From NCBI GenBank assembly GCA_910588375.1, contig CAJUQA010000001.1, forward strand, positions 62,001 through 126,000: a stretch of DNA of 64,000 nt, given 5' to 3'. The notes beneath the pieces were generated by a model. The model was not told the origin of the DNA and made no database searches. It worked only from the letters and a program-made list of their open reading frames with translations. The DNA comes from an uncultured Odoribacter sp. Lineage in GTDB: Bacteria > Bacteroidota > Bacteroidia > Bacteroidales > Marinifilaceae. The position numbers and the translations under genes are program-made. How positions within the stretch are numbered: position 1 is the first letter of the stretch; the number at the start of each line of letters is the position of its first letter. Below, piece after piece: positions 49,550 to 58,814 of this stretch.

Positions 49550-50898
49550 GTGAAAATCAGAATATAGAATGGAAAGAAAATTGGCGGGACGAGTATCTGA
49601 AATGGATATGTGGTTTTGCCAATGCTATAGGCGGTAGGCTGTATATCGGTATGGATGATGGCGGCAATGTGGTAGGGGTGGCGGATGCCCAAAAGTTGTT
49701 GGAAGATATACCAAACAAGGTGCGTGATGTGTTGGGTATTATTGTAGATGTAAATTTATTGGAAAAAAACGGGCTGGAATATATTGAAATAGATGTTCCG
49801 CCATACTCCAATCCAATCAATTACAAAGGGCAGTATCATTATCGAAGTGGCAGCACAAAGCAGGAGCTGAAAGGAGCTGCATTGAATCGTTTTATTTTGC
49901 AGCGGACCGGTAGACATTGGGATGAATTTCCCATAGAAAGAGCTAAAATAGAAGAATTGTCGGTAAGTGCGTTAAACCGTTTCCGCAAAGAAGCGGCAAG
50001 AAGCGGACGTGTGGATGAGGGTGTTTTGAATGACACGACGGAGCATTTATTGCGGGATTTACGTCTGACGGATGATGATACAAAGTATCTGACCCGTGCA
50101 GCTTTATTACTATTCCATCCCGACCCGGAAAGGTTTGTTAATGGAGCATATATTAAAATCGGTTTTTTTCGAGATGATAAAGGCAATTTGGAATTTCAAG
50201 ATGAAATTCACGGTCCGTTGATGGAGCAGGTAGATAAGGCTATAGATTTGATAAAGACCAAATATCTTATTTATCGAATCTCTTATGAGGGTATTTCCCG
50301 GCGGGAAACACTGCAATTCCCGCTTGAAGCGTTGCGGGAGTCATTGATGAATTGCATTGCCCATAAAGATTATGCCAGTGCCGTACCTATACAGATAAGT
50401 GTGTTTCCTGACCATATTACGTTTTGGAATGCCGGACAGTTACCGGAGCATTGGACTATGGAAAGGCTTTTTGAAAGTCATCCGTCCTCTCCCTATAATC
50501 CTTTGATTGCTAATGCCTTTTTTAGAAGCGGGGATATTGAAAGTTGGGGACGTGGTTATAAACGTATTATGGATGCGGTGGAGATGTATAAATTACTTCC
50601 GCCCGTCCTGGAAATGTTGAATGGGTTGATGATTACTTACTATACGGATGTGCGTTCGCAATTGGTAGCACAGTGTGTGGAGGAAAAGTATATACCTATT
50701 ATCGAATATGCCGTGAAGAATGGAAGTGTGACTAATTCGGATGTGCAGAAATTATTGAATATAAGTAAAACAACTGCATATCGAATGTTACAACAATTGG
50801 AAAATTGGTTGGATATACAGGGGACAACAGGAAAAGGTACTTATTATACAGTAAAGGGCTCACAAAGGGCTCACAAAGGGTTCACAAAGGGTTCATAA
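49546..50898 (+). CDS. AlbA_2 (Schlafen-like) ATP-binding regulator
   Basis: A 450-residue protein of the RNA/DNA-binding AlbA_2 family: N-terminal E-x-K-E-x-x-R-D-E-Y-L-K-W-I-C-G-F-A-N-A-x-G-G-x-L-Y-I-G (residues 8-37), ASTKQ-like SGSTKQELKG, a central region, then a GHKL-like ATP-binding C-terminal domain with ALRESLMNCIAHKDY (about 264-278) and G-R-G (WGRGYKRIMDA). A winged helix at about 385-435 follows. The last residues GSQRAHKGFTKGS are written by an 11-bp tandem repeat, so the C-terminus is probably length-variable. Confidence 0.85.
   Translation: MSENQNIEWKENWRDEYLKWICGFANAIGGRLYIGMDDGGNVVGVADAQKLLEDIPNKVRDVLGIIVDVNLLEKNGLEYIEIDVPPYSNPINYKGQYHYRSGSTKQELKGAALNRFILQRTGRHWDEFPIERAKIEELSVSALNRFRKEAARSGRVDEGVLNDTTEHLLRDLRLTDDDTKYLTRAALLLFHPDPERFVNGAYIKIGFFRDDKGNLEFQDEIHGPLMEQVDKAIDLIKTKYLIYRISYEGISRRETLQFPLEALRESLMNCIAHKDYASAVPIQISVFPDHITFWNAGQLPEHWTMERLFESHPSSPYNPLIANAFFRSGDIESWGRGYKRIMDAVEMYKLLPPVLEMLNGLMITYYTDVRSQLVAQCVEEKYIPIIEYAVKNGSVTNSDVQKLLNISKTTAYRMLQQLENWLDIQGTTGKGTYYTVKGSQRAHKGFTKGS
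50853..50896. repeat. 11-bp minisatellite, block 1 (inside the AlbA_2 gene end)
   Basis: Four tandem AAAGGG(C/T)TCA(C/T) units at 50853, 50864, 50875 and 50886. The stop codon of the AlbA_2 gene uses the T of the last unit (50896-50898). Confidence 0.9.
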
Positions 50899-50963
50899 AT
50901 GAACTATTTTATAGGTGTGTGCTTTGTTAATTTATTGATTTGTAGTGTATTGTAAAAACAATC

Positions 50964-51007
50964 AAAGGGTTCACAAAGGGTTCATAAAGGGCTCACAAAG
51001 GGCTCAT
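50964..51007. repeat. 11-bp minisatellite, block 2
   Basis: Four more AAAGGG(C/T)TCA(C/T) units at 50964, 50975, 50986 and 50997, 67 bp after block 1, with the variant order T,T,C,C against C,C,T,T in block 1. It is non-coding, between AlbA_2 and trmH. Confidence 0.9.
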
Positions 51008-51043
51008 GAAAAGGGTGTAATTGAAAATATTGCTGAATAAGAT

Positions 51044-51715
51044 ATGAAGACAGAACGAGAACAGCTGGCGTATTTGCGGAATTTTGTGACGGATGAGAAG
51101 AATGCGCTTTTTGACCGGTTGATACGGGAGCGGACGGATTATGTGACGCTGGTGTTGGAGGACCTGTACCAGTCGCACAACCAGAGTGCCGTGATGCGTA
51201 CGGCGGATTGTATGGGTATACAGCATGTGCATATTATAGAAAACCGGAATAAGTATGACACATCGTCCACGGTGTCGCAGGGGGCGCGGGAGTGGTTGAC
51301 GCTGCACCGTTACCGCGGGGAGCAGAACAATACGCCTGCCGCTATCCGGCAACTTCGGGCGGAGGGCTATCGTATTATTGCTACAACGCCTCATACGGAT
51401 GATGTGTTGATTGATGATTTGGATTTGGAAAAGGGGAAAATGGCCTTCTTTTTCGGTACGGAGCTGACCGGCTTGTCTGCCGATGTATTGGAACAGGCGG
51501 ACGAGTTTGTGAAGGTGCCGATGTATGGGTTTACGGAGAGCCTGAATGTCAGTGTTTGCGCTGCGTTGCTGATGTACAGCGTGATGCAGCGGTTGCGCAA
51601 AGGGACTATCGACTGGAAGCTGGATGAGGAACAGCAGGTGCAGGTGGCTTTGCAATGGTACAAGCATTCGATAAAGGCTTCCGACGAGATATTGCAGAGG
51701 TTTGAATCTGAATAA
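51044..51715 (+). CDS. trmH: tRNA (guanosine-2'-O-)-methyltransferase (TrmH)
   Basis: A 223-residue SPOUT methyltransferase. It has an N-terminal helical extension and the SPOUT knot: motif 1 Y-Q-S-H-N-Q-S-A-V-M-R-T-A-D (catalytic Arg region), motif 2 FFFGTELTGLS (about 142-152) and motif 3 M-Y-G-F-T-E-S-L-N-V-S-V-C-A-A (about 168-182). The extra C-terminal helix is typical of TrmH, which methylates the 2'-OH of G18 in tRNA. Confidence 0.88.
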   Translation: MKTEREQLAYLRNFVTDEKNALFDRLIRERTDYVTLVLEDLYQSHNQSAVMRTADCMGIQHVHIIENRNKYDTSSTVSQGAREWLTLHRYRGEQNNTPAAIRQLRAEGYRIIATTPHTDDVLIDDLDLEKGKMAFFFGTELTGLSADVLEQADEFVKVPMYGFTESLNVSVCAALLMYSVMQRLRKGTIDWKLDEEQQVQVALQWYKHSIKASDEILQRFESE

Positions 51716-51733
51716 GCATTTAAAATTTAGTGT

Positions 51734-52480
51734 ATGAGAATTTTGTTCGGGATATTGTTGCTTTGTCTGATAGGCGGAAGCGGGAAGGGACAGCAGATTT
51801 TACAGGATAGCATGGCTGTCTGCATGCAGAAGCTGGTGGCGGCGACGGAGGATAGTTTGAGACTGGCGTATAGTGATGAATTGGCGGAGTGGATAGGCAG
51901 ACTTGGGTTGGGAGAGTATGACGGGACACGGGGTGTGCAGTATTTGGGATATAAACCTTGTCAGAATGCCAAAGCGGAGTTGTTTTCCTGGAGTGTGCCC
52001 CTGACCGGCGGGACGGCTTTTTACAACTGTTTCCGCTTTGAAAACAAAAGGAGGAATGTTTTATTGAAATATGTGCCGGGGGACAAAAGTGTACCTCCTT
52101 ATCTTTTCTATGATTTTTGGGCGTTTACCTCCGATAAGAAAGAGTATTTCGTCTTATTGGGCTGGAGCGAGACGGCGAAGACAAACAGGAAGGCCATACA
52201 GATAGCGGATTTCTCTCCTTCCGGGAAAGTCAATTTCAACCGTCGTCTGCTGAGGCGGGGCAAGTCTCAGAGTGCCGCCATGACTTTTGAATACGGGCGC
52301 GGAATGAGCATGATGTTGAAACAGGAAAAGAACGGGAAACGTATTGTTTTCGACCATCTTTCTCCCGGTGATGAAAAATACGAAGGGGCCTGGATGTTTT
52401 ATGGCCCGGACGGGACGTTGAATGCCTTTGAACTGAAAAACGGAATCTGGTATTGGAAGGACAAGGTGAAAGACCGCTGA
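51734..52480 (+). CDS. Secreted hypothetical protein
   Basis: A 248-residue protein with a signal peptide (1-19, SGKGQ). The mature part has a helical start (to about residue 60) and then a beta-rich region with many Tyr, Trp and Phe (for example YLFYDFWAFTSDKKEYFVLLGWSE) resembling a sugar-binding or lipoprotein-type sandwich. It is a conserved-looking Bacteroidales hypothetical. It lies 18 bp after trmH and 37 bp before the M49 peptidase gene, so co-transcription is likely. Confidence 0.7.
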   Translation: MRILFGILLLCLIGGSGKGQQILQDSMAVCMQKLVAATEDSLRLAYSDELAEWIGRLGLGEYDGTRGVQYLGYKPCQNAKAELFSWSVPLTGGTAFYNCFRFENKRRNVLLKYVPGDKSVPPYLFYDFWAFTSDKKEYFVLLGWSETAKTNRKAIQIADFSPSGKVNFNRRLLRRGKSQSAAMTFEYGRGMSMMLKQEKNGKRIVFDHLSPGDEKYEGAWMFYGPDGTLNAFELKNGIWYWKDKVKDR

Positions 52481-52517
52481 GGCATGGAATAGGGAAGAAT
52501 AAAGAAATAATAGGAAA

Positions 52518-54410
52518 ATGAAATTCGGTAGTTACATTTCGGAACAGTTTGACGATATCCGCATCCTGCGTTATCAGGTGCCGGCTTTTGAGCATCTGAC
52601 GCTCAAAGAAAAGATACTGGTGTATTATTTGAGTCGGGTGGCTTCTGCCGGGCGGGATATATTGTGGGACCAGAACAATGAGTTTAATCTGGAGCTCCGG
52701 CGGATATTGGAGCGCATCCTGAAGGAATATATGGGTGACCGGGAGTGTGATGAATTCCGGCATTTTGTTGTGTATGCCAAGAAAGTGTTTTTTGCCAACG
52801 GGGTGCATCATCATTATTCGATGGACAAATTTGCGCCGCAGTTTTCAGCCGCTTATTTCCGGAGTTTGACAGAGGCTGTGGGACAGCCGGAGGCATTTGA
52901 ACGTTTGGAACGCATTATGTTTGACCCCGCTTTTATGGCGAAACGGGTCGTATTGGACGGGGACAAGGATTTGGTGGCGGCTTCTGCCAATAATTACTAT
53001 CAGGGCGTCACGCAGGAGGAGGTGGAGCGGTTTTATGCCGCGAAGGAGCGGGATGCGGAATGTCCGGTGTCCGTCGGGCTGAATTCGACGTTGGTGAAAA
53101 GAGGGGGGAACGTGGAAGAAGAGGTTTGGAAAACGGGAGGAAAGTACGGGGACTGCATTGAAAATATCGTTTTCTGGTTGGAGAAAGCGAAGGAGTATGC
53201 TTGCAATGAGCAACAGCGCAAGGCGATATGTCTGTTGATTGAATATTACCGGACGGGCGACCTGGGGCTCTTTGACGAGTTTTCGATAGAGTGGCTGAAG
53301 GAGAAGGAGGGCAAAGTGGATTTTATCAACGGTTTTATAGAAGTCTATGGCGATCCCTTGGGATTTAAGGGGAGTTGGGAGGCGGTGGTGCAGATTGTGG
53401 ACGAGGAGGGGTGTAAACGCACTTCGCGGCTGGCGGAGAATGCCTTGTGGTTTGAGGAACATGCGCCTGTGGATGCCCGTTTCAAGCGTACCGAGGTGTC
53501 GGGAGTGACAGCGCGGGTGATGCAGGTGGCGTATCTGGGCGGGGATTGTTATCCGGCGACGCCCATCGGTATCAATCTGCCGAATGCGGAATGGATACGG
53601 GAACGCTACGGAAGCAAATCGGTTACTTTTGATAATATCACCTACGCTTATCACATGGCTTCTTTGAATTCCGGCGTGACGGACGAGTTTGCTTATTCGG
53701 ACGGGGAAAAGGAAAGAATCCGGAAGTACGGTTATTTGGCGGGGAATGTCCATACCGATTTGCATGAGTGTCTGGGACACGGGTCGGGCAAGATGTTGCC
53801 CGGCGTGACGACCGAGGTGTTGAAGAATTATTACTCCACGTTGGAGGAGGCGAGGGCGGATTTGTTTGCCCTGTATTATATGCTGGACCCGAAGTTGGAG
53901 GAGTTGGGGATTTTGCCTTGCGTGGAGGCGGGGATGTGTGAGTATGACAGTTATATCCGTAACGGATTGTTGGTTCAGTTGACGCGGATAAAGCCGGGGG
54001 ACAAACTGGAGGAGGCACACATGCGCAACCGGCAGTTGATAGCCCGCTGGGCGTATGAACAGGGACAGACGGACCGCGTGATAGAGAAAGTGGCGGAAAA
54101 CGGTAAGACTTATTTCGTCATTCGTGATTACCGGGCATTGCGCGCCCTGTTCGGGAAGTTGCTGGCGGAAGTACAGCGTATCAAGTCGGAAGGGGATTAT
54201 GAAGCTGCCCGGCAGTTGATTGAGGGCTATGGGGTGGAGGTGGACGAAGCGTTGCACCGGGAAGTGTTGGAGCGTTATGGGAAGTTGAATGTACCTCCTT
54301 ATGCCGGATTTATAAATCCCGAATATCGTCTGGTGAAAGAGAATGAACGCATTGCGGATGTCACGGTGGAATATCCGGACAATTATCTGCAACAGATGTT
54401 AGAGCAATAA
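52518..54410 (+). CDS. Dipeptidyl-peptidase III (M49 family)
   Basis: A 630-residue zinc peptidase without an obvious signal peptide. The M49 signature HECLGHGSGK (HExxxGH, about residue 418) and the second motif EEARADLFALYY (E-E-x-R-A-D/E, about 445) supply the zinc and catalytic residues. NSGVTDEFAYSD precedes them. It cuts dipeptides from the N-terminus of short peptides. It ends at a bidirectional terminator. Confidence 0.92.
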   Translation: MKFGSYISEQFDDIRILRYQVPAFEHLTLKEKILVYYLSRVASAGRDILWDQNNEFNLELRRILERILKEYMGDRECDEFRHFVVYAKKVFFANGVHHHYSMDKFAPQFSAAYFRSLTEAVGQPEAFERLERIMFDPAFMAKRVVLDGDKDLVAASANNYYQGVTQEEVERFYAAKERDAECPVSVGLNSTLVKRGGNVEEEVWKTGGKYGDCIENIVFWLEKAKEYACNEQQRKAICLLIEYYRTGDLGLFDEFSIEWLKEKEGKVDFINGFIEVYGDPLGFKGSWEAVVQIVDEEGCKRTSRLAENALWFEEHAPVDARFKRTEVSGVTARVMQVAYLGGDCYPATPIGINLPNAEWIRERYGSKSVTFDNITYAYHMASLNSGVTDEFAYSDGEKERIRKYGYLAGNVHTDLHECLGHGSGKMLPGVTTEVLKNYYSTLEEARADLFALYYMLDPKLEELGILPCVEAGMCEYDSYIRNGLLVQLTRIKPGDKLEEAHMRNRQLIARWAYEQGQTDRVIEKVAENGKTYFVIRDYRALRALFGKLLAEVQRIKSEGDYEAARQLIEGYGVEVDEALHREVLERYGKLNVPPYAGFINPEYRLVKENERIADVTVEYPDNYLQQMLEQ

Positions 54411-54439
54411 AAAAAGACACCGGAGAGTCCTCCGGTGTC
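54408..54439. terminator. Bidirectional terminator
   Basis: A 10-bp perfect stem (54416-54425 with 54430-54439, GACACCGGAG/CTCCGGTGTC) with an AGTC loop lies between convergent genes. On the minus strand it is followed by a T7 run. Confidence 0.9.
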
Positions 54440-54449
54440 AGCTTGCCTT

Positions 54450-55505
54450 TTATTTTTCAAAAATGATGTCCGCGTAACGGTTGGAAATCGTGATTTTTGC
54501 ATGGGGGGAGGAGGAAGAGCCTACTGTCCCCGTGATGTTTTTCGCATACCGGTCGTCTTCGCCGTCCAGATTGACATTGTGGAACGTCAGGCCGTTGGTT
54601 TTGATGTTGCCGTAGCGATTGTATAATTTCGCCTGGAAATTGTGTTGGGGCGTGATGCCTAACCGGATGGGGGTATAGGCGGCTTCGATACTGATTTCGT
54701 TGAAATCGGTGTTGATTTTTTCGATTTTTATCTTTCCATATTTTATCTCGGAGGCGATGAAGCTCTTTTTCAGTTCCCCGATGTCGAAATTGGAATAGCC
54801 GGTAGTCATGTTCAGCTGGCCTAAACTTTTGATTTTGAAGTTATCGTATTTGGACGTAAGCTCTAATTTGTCGACGGTGCCGATTTTGCTGTTTGAATAG
54901 CCGCTGACGAATTTTAACGTCTTCGCTTTTTCGAGTGTCAGGTTGCCGTATTTGATTTCCAGGTCGATATCATATACTTCGCCCAGATCGGCGTTACCGT
55001 ATTTGATGGATACGGTGTTTTCCTCTCCCAGCAATTGATTGGCCGTGAGATTGCCGTATTTCAGCTCGCACTGGAAAGAACGGTCGGTCCTGTTCAAGGT
55101 GATATTGCCGTATTTGTTCAGTAGATTCAAATAGACATCCGTAGGCACGTTGATGGTGTAGTGAACTGTTGTGCCACAGTTGCTGCAGTTGAAATTCTTT
55201 TCTTGAAAGACGGTTTCCGCTGAGATTTTCCGCCCGTTTTTGTTGAAGTTGACGGATACGCGGTCGGCCATTTCCTGTGCTGTTTTCGCTTTCTCTCCCC
55301 GGCCGGTGATTTCGACGGTAAAAGAAACTTTGTTTTTTCCCCATTCGGAGATGGTCAGATTGCCGTATTTGTTATTGACAATCACTTCGTCGTTGGCGGA
55401 GACGGAAAATTCTTTCGTGATGGTGCGTTTCACCTCTTCTATCGCCCAGACGGAAACGGACAATAGAAAGAGAATAGCCGTAAGAAAAAAGGTTTTTGTT
55501 TTCAT
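54450..55505 (-). CDS. DUF4097-like beta-repeat exported protein
   Basis: A 351-residue protein with a signal peptide (1-21, VWA-IEE). The rest is a repetitive right-handed-helix-type sequence in which [IL]-K-Y-G-N-[LI]-[TK]-[LI] recurs about ten times (residues about 45-310), with a central C-S-N-C-G. Such DUF4097/adhesin-like repeats are exported and may bind the envelope. It is the last gene of the sigma/anti-sigma run, 11 bp after the anti-sigma gene. Confidence 0.75.
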   Translation of the reverse strand: MKTKTFFLTAILFLLSVSVWAIEEVKRTITKEFSVSANDEVIVNNKYGNLTISEWGKNKVSFTVEITGRGEKAKTAQEMADRVSVNFNKNGRKISAETVFQEKNFNCSNCGTTVHYTINVPTDVYLNLLNKYGNITLNRTDRSFQCELKYGNLTANQLLGEENTVSIKYGNADLGEVYDIDLEIKYGNLTLEKAKTLKFVSGYSNSKIGTVDKLELTSKYDNFKIKSLGQLNMTTGYSNFDIGELKKSFIASEIKYGKIKIEKINTDFNEISIEAAYTPIRLGITPQHNFQAKLYNRYGNIKTNGLTFHNVNLDGEDDRYAKNITGTVGSSSSPHAKITISNRYADIIFEK

Positions 55506-55516
55506 CGCTTTTTCGT

Positions 55517-56029
55517 TTAAAGGTTATTGTTTTTATTCGGTATGTTTTCTATGATGGAATGAATATGTTGCAGCGTTTCGATTTTGGCATTGTAACGCCG
55601 CACGATCAGTGAGATTTTCTCTTCGGCCGTCAGCGGTGTTTCCGCTATTTTCGTCTCGTCGGCATCTTTCATAATGCCGCGGAGGTCATTGATGACTTCC
55701 GTACGGTTGGGGGTATCCAGTTTTTCCAGTTGTTTTTGAATCTTGCTTATCTCCTCTTTCAGCTGGAGTTTGTAATAGCCTGCCACCTCGGCCACGGATT
55801 CCGTTTCGTCAGGAACAGTGGTGAGCGTGCGGCTGAACTGGAACACCAGAAGGATGGCAAACATGGCGGCGATAGAAGAGGCCGTAATCCACCGGCGGTT
55901 TTGGCGGGTGTGTCTTCTTTCCCGGTGTTCGAGTTTTTGTTCGAAACGTTCGAAATGTCCGAATGCCGGAACAGCCCGGTCGAAAGCTTCCCGGTTATTT
56001 TTGATTTGGTTATCCAAGGATATTTTCAT
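55517..56029 (-). CDS. Putative anti-sigma factor
   Basis: A 170-residue single-pass membrane protein: cytoplasmic N-terminus of about 50 residues (helical, charged; HFERFEQKLEHRERRHTRQN), one TM (about residues 51-67, SSIAAMFAILLVFQFSR) and a helical periplasmic part of about 100 residues. It overlaps the ECF sigma gene by 20 nt, the usual arrangement for a sigma/anti-sigma pair. No classical zinc motif is present. Confidence 0.75.
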   Translation of the reverse strand: MKISLDNQIKNNREAFDRAVPAFGHFERFEQKLEHRERRHTRQNRRWITASSIAAMFAILLVFQFSRTLTTVPDETESVAEVAGYYKLQLKEEISKIQKQLEKLDTPNRTEVINDLRGIMKDADETKIAETPLTAEEKISLIVRRYNAKIETLQHIHSIIENIPNKNNNL

Positions 56030-56567
56030 GGCTGTAATGTTCTTTTATCAGGTGAATCAGTTTTTGTCTGGCACGGGTGAACTGGGAACGTACGGTTGAG
56101 GCCGATAAATTCAGTTGCTCGGCGATTTCCGCATACTCCAGGCCTTCTATGAGATGGAGCGAGAGTATGATGCGGTAGCCTTCGGGAAGCAGTTGCATCG
56201 TATGTTCGATGGCTTCCAGCCGGATTTCGTTTTGCAAGGTGTCTTCCGTATCGGTGTCGGGAGTGAAGGTAAATTTGTCCTCTAATTCCACAAACCGGAT
56301 TTTCCGTTTCCTGTAGCAGTCTATGGAGCTGTTGATGGCGATGCGTTTCAGCATTTTTTCCATACTCCCGGCATCTTCCTGCAAGAGTTCCGTTTTGTCC
56401 AGCACTTTCAGAAAGCTTTCCTGCATGATTTCTTCCGCTTCCTGTTGGTTGCCCAAAATCCGGAAACAACTGTTGTACACGCTTTTATAAAACATCATAT
56501 AGAATTCCAGTTGTGCCCGGCGTTCCCTTTTGCGGCATTGATGTATTATGACTTTATAACTGTTCAT
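56010..56567 (-). CDS. ECF-type RNA polymerase sigma factor
   Basis: A 185-residue ECF sigma factor: region 2 at about residues 25-90 (FYKSVYNSCFRILGNQQEAEEIMQESFLKV) and region 4 at about 128-178 (MQLLPEGYRIILSLHLIEGLEYAEIAEQLNLSASTVRSQFTRARQKL). It probably drives the downstream anti-sigma and DUF4097-like genes, and others, in an envelope-related response. Confidence 0.9.
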   Translation of the reverse strand: MNSYKVIIHQCRKRERRAQLEFYMMFYKSVYNSCFRILGNQQEAEEIMQESFLKVLDKTELLQEDAGSMEKMLKRIAINSSIDCYRKRKIRFVELEDKFTFTPDTDTEDTLQNEIRLEAIEHTMQLLPEGYRIILSLHLIEGLEYAEIAEQLNLSASTVRSQFTRARQKLIHLIKEHYSHENILG

Positions 56568-56712
56568 CGTTTGTTTTTCTGTCTATATGACGCAGGATGT
56601 TGCTTTTTGCTGCATGTAAATTTAAAAAAATAGGATAATTTTTAGGAAATAAAAAAAACATCCGGCGAGCGGGGTGCTGCCGGATGGTTTGTTTTTGAAG
56701 TATCTCTGTGTT

Positions 56713-57480
56713 TTAATGTTTTGCGCGGGCAGCCACGATGATGCTGAAATCTTCGGCTTTCAGGGAGGCTCCGCCGATAAGTCCGCCGTCTACGTCTTCG
56801 TTGGCGAAAAGTTCATCGGCATTTTTGGCGTTGCAGCTTCCTCCGTAGAGGATAGAGGTATTGTCAGCCACTTCCTTGCCATATTTCTCAGCCACTACTT
56901 TGCGGATGAATGCGTGCATTTCCTGTGCCTGAGCAGAGGTGGCCGTTTTGCCTGTACCGATGGCCCAAACGGGTTCGTAGGCAATCACGATGTGGGAGAA
57001 TTCGTCAGCCGAGAGGTTGAAAAGTCCGTTTACCAACTGTGATTTCACCACGTCGAAATGTTTTTCAGCTTCTCTTTCCGCCAGCACTTCGCCTACGCAG
57101 AAGATAACCTCCAGTTTGTTCTCTAAGGCGCGTGCCACTTTCTTTACTAAGATTTCGTCGGTTTCTCCGTAGTAGCTTCTTCTCTCGGAGTGTCCTAAAA
57201 TCACGTATTGGCTTCCTGTAGAAGCTACCATGGCAGCGGAGATTTCACCGGTGAAGGCACCCGATACCTCGGTTGCGCAGTTTTGTGCAGCTACCGAAAC
57301 CACAGCGGGGTCTACCTGTTTCGTTACTTCCGCCAGGTGGATAAACGGTGTGCCGATAATGACTTTCACTTGGGAAGCGTTCAATCCTTTCACTTTGGCA
57401 TTGACTTCTTTGGCCAGTTCGATACCCTCCTGAAGGGTTTTATTCATTTTCCAGTTTCCTGCAACAATTTTTTTTCTCAT
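56713..57480 (-). CDS. tpiA: Triose-phosphate isomerase
   Basis: A 255-residue TIM barrel of normal length. AGNWKMNKT (Lys-12), GHSERRSYYGE (catalytic His) and AYEPVWAIGTGKTA (catalytic Glu and flexible loop) are all present, and YGGSCNAKNADELFA and GGLIGGASL close the phosphate site. It interconverts DHAP and glyceraldehyde 3-phosphate. The same-strand gene at 57527 lies upstream and may be in the operon. Confidence 0.97.
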   Translation of the reverse strand: MRKKIVAGNWKMNKTLQEGIELAKEVNAKVKGLNASQVKVIIGTPFIHLAEVTKQVDPAVVSVAAQNCATEVSGAFTGEISAAMVASTGSQYVILGHSERRSYYGETDEILVKKVARALENKLEVIFCVGEVLAEREAEKHFDVVKSQLVNGLFNLSADEFSHIVIAYEPVWAIGTGKTATSAQAQEMHAFIRKVVAEKYGKEVADNTSILYGGSCNAKNADELFANEDVDGGLIGGASLKAEDFSIIVAARAKH

Positions 57481-57526
57481 AGTAGTTCTATATTAATAAT
57501 AAATAAAATATCGGCGGATGCTGATG

Positions 57527-58774
57527 TTACGCTTTGAGTTTTCTGTATTTCTTGGTCATGTAAAGGAACAACAGGCACAGATAGAGTAACGTCAGGGAAT
57601 AAACCACATATTTGTCGGTAATGCTTTGTTGCTCGCTGAGGCAGTAGGCCAACGGCTCTTTATCCTGTAGGATTTCGGCATCCGGCAGGTCTCGGTGTCC
57701 CCATTTGTCGATGACGGTTCCTTTTTTCAGAAGAACCAGACCCGGGTTTGAACGGACAATTGTCTTCAGCTGGATTTCGTCCATGCTGCAAAATTCATAA
57801 GGAATATGATACCGGTCCGACACTTGTTTCACCACATCGCTGTTGGAGGCCGTCAGTCCGTAGAAACGGTAATCTTTTTCCCGGGCATAAGCAGCCAGTT
57901 CGTTCAGTTTTTCCAGATTGTCGGGGGAAATCTTGTTCAGGTCGTAGGAAACCACCAGAAAGGTGTAGTTATCGTCCTGCAGCACTTCATCCGTGATGTC
58001 GCCGAGGGTAGGGTGTTCCATGACGAAATCATGAATCGGGGCTTTGAAACCTTCTTTGATTAATTTCTGCTCGGAACTGTGGAACTCCCAGTTGAGGGTA
58101 TCCTGCCATGGGTAGTTGGTTTCGTCAAATTCCTTGACTTCGCCCGTATTCTTGTTTTTATAGTTAAGGGTCGTCTTGTATTCGTCGTGGGGAGCGCCTT
58201 CCGGAATGCTCATCCCTTCCTGTATATTCTTGCCGATGGCATAGGGACGGAAGTCGATGATGGGCAGATGGCGGTAGCAGTAAAACTCGATGCAAAGCAT
58301 AAAGACGATGGTTCCCGTCATCAATACGGTCTGTTCCAGGAAATTAAAAAGGGATTTATAGTGGTCGCGCTTGAAGAAAATAACCAATACCATGGCCAGC
58401 AGCACCACATTCTTCCAGAACGTTTCCCAATTGGTCAATACCCATGCGTCTCCGAAACAGCCGCAATCCGTTACCGGGTTTTTAATCGCCAGCACCAGCG
58501 TGAGCGGTGTGAAAACGGCCATAAACAGCAGGGCACCCCAGGCGGCCCATTTCGTTTTGATGTTGAGGAAAAGGCATACACCGATTAAAAATTCGGCCAA
58601 CGATAGCACGAAAGAGAAAAACAGAGCGGAGAAATTCATCCAGCTCATACCGAAAGCATTGAAATAATCGATGAATTTATAATTCGACCCCAACGGATCA
58701 ACGCCTTTTACAAAGCCTGAAAAAATAAAGACGGCACCGACCAGAATTCTGCATACGTTCATTAATAGTTTCAT
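57527..58774 (-). CDS. DoxX-family membrane protein with thioredoxin-like domain (BT_3928-like)
   Basis: A 415-residue protein: four TM helices (about residues 6-25, 47-68, 74-96, 118-137) with G-x-V-F-I-F-S-G-F-V-K-G-V-D-P-L-G typical of the DoxX/BT_3928 group, a further TM (about 153-170), a periplasmic domain of about 200 residues with a thioredoxin-like fold (FLVVSYDLNKIS, ...YGLTASNSD) and a last TM (about 392-410). It has no C-x-x-C. DoxX-type proteins are linked with redox or quinone metabolism; the role here is inferred. Confidence 0.8.
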   Translation of the reverse strand: MKLLMNVCRILVGAVFIFSGFVKGVDPLGSNYKFIDYFNAFGMSWMNFSALFFSFVLSLAEFLIGVCLFLNIKTKWAAWGALLFMAVFTPLTLVLAIKNPVTDCGCFGDAWVLTNWETFWKNVVLLAMVLVIFFKRDHYKSLFNFLEQTVLMTGTIVFMLCIEFYCYRHLPIIDFRPYAIGKNIQEGMSIPEGAPHDEYKTTLNYKNKNTGEVKEFDETNYPWQDTLNWEFHSSEQKLIKEGFKAPIHDFVMEHPTLGDITDEVLQDDNYTFLVVSYDLNKISPDNLEKLNELAAYAREKDYRFYGLTASNSDVVKQVSDRYHIPYEFCSMDEIQLKTIVRSNPGLVLLKKGTVIDKWGHRDLPDAEILQDKEPLAYCLSEQQSITDKYVVYSLTLLYLCLLFLYMTKKYRKLKA

Positions 58775-58814
58775 CTTTTTCGTTTTTAGAGTTGCGGCTG
58801 TTGCCGCACCGTGT

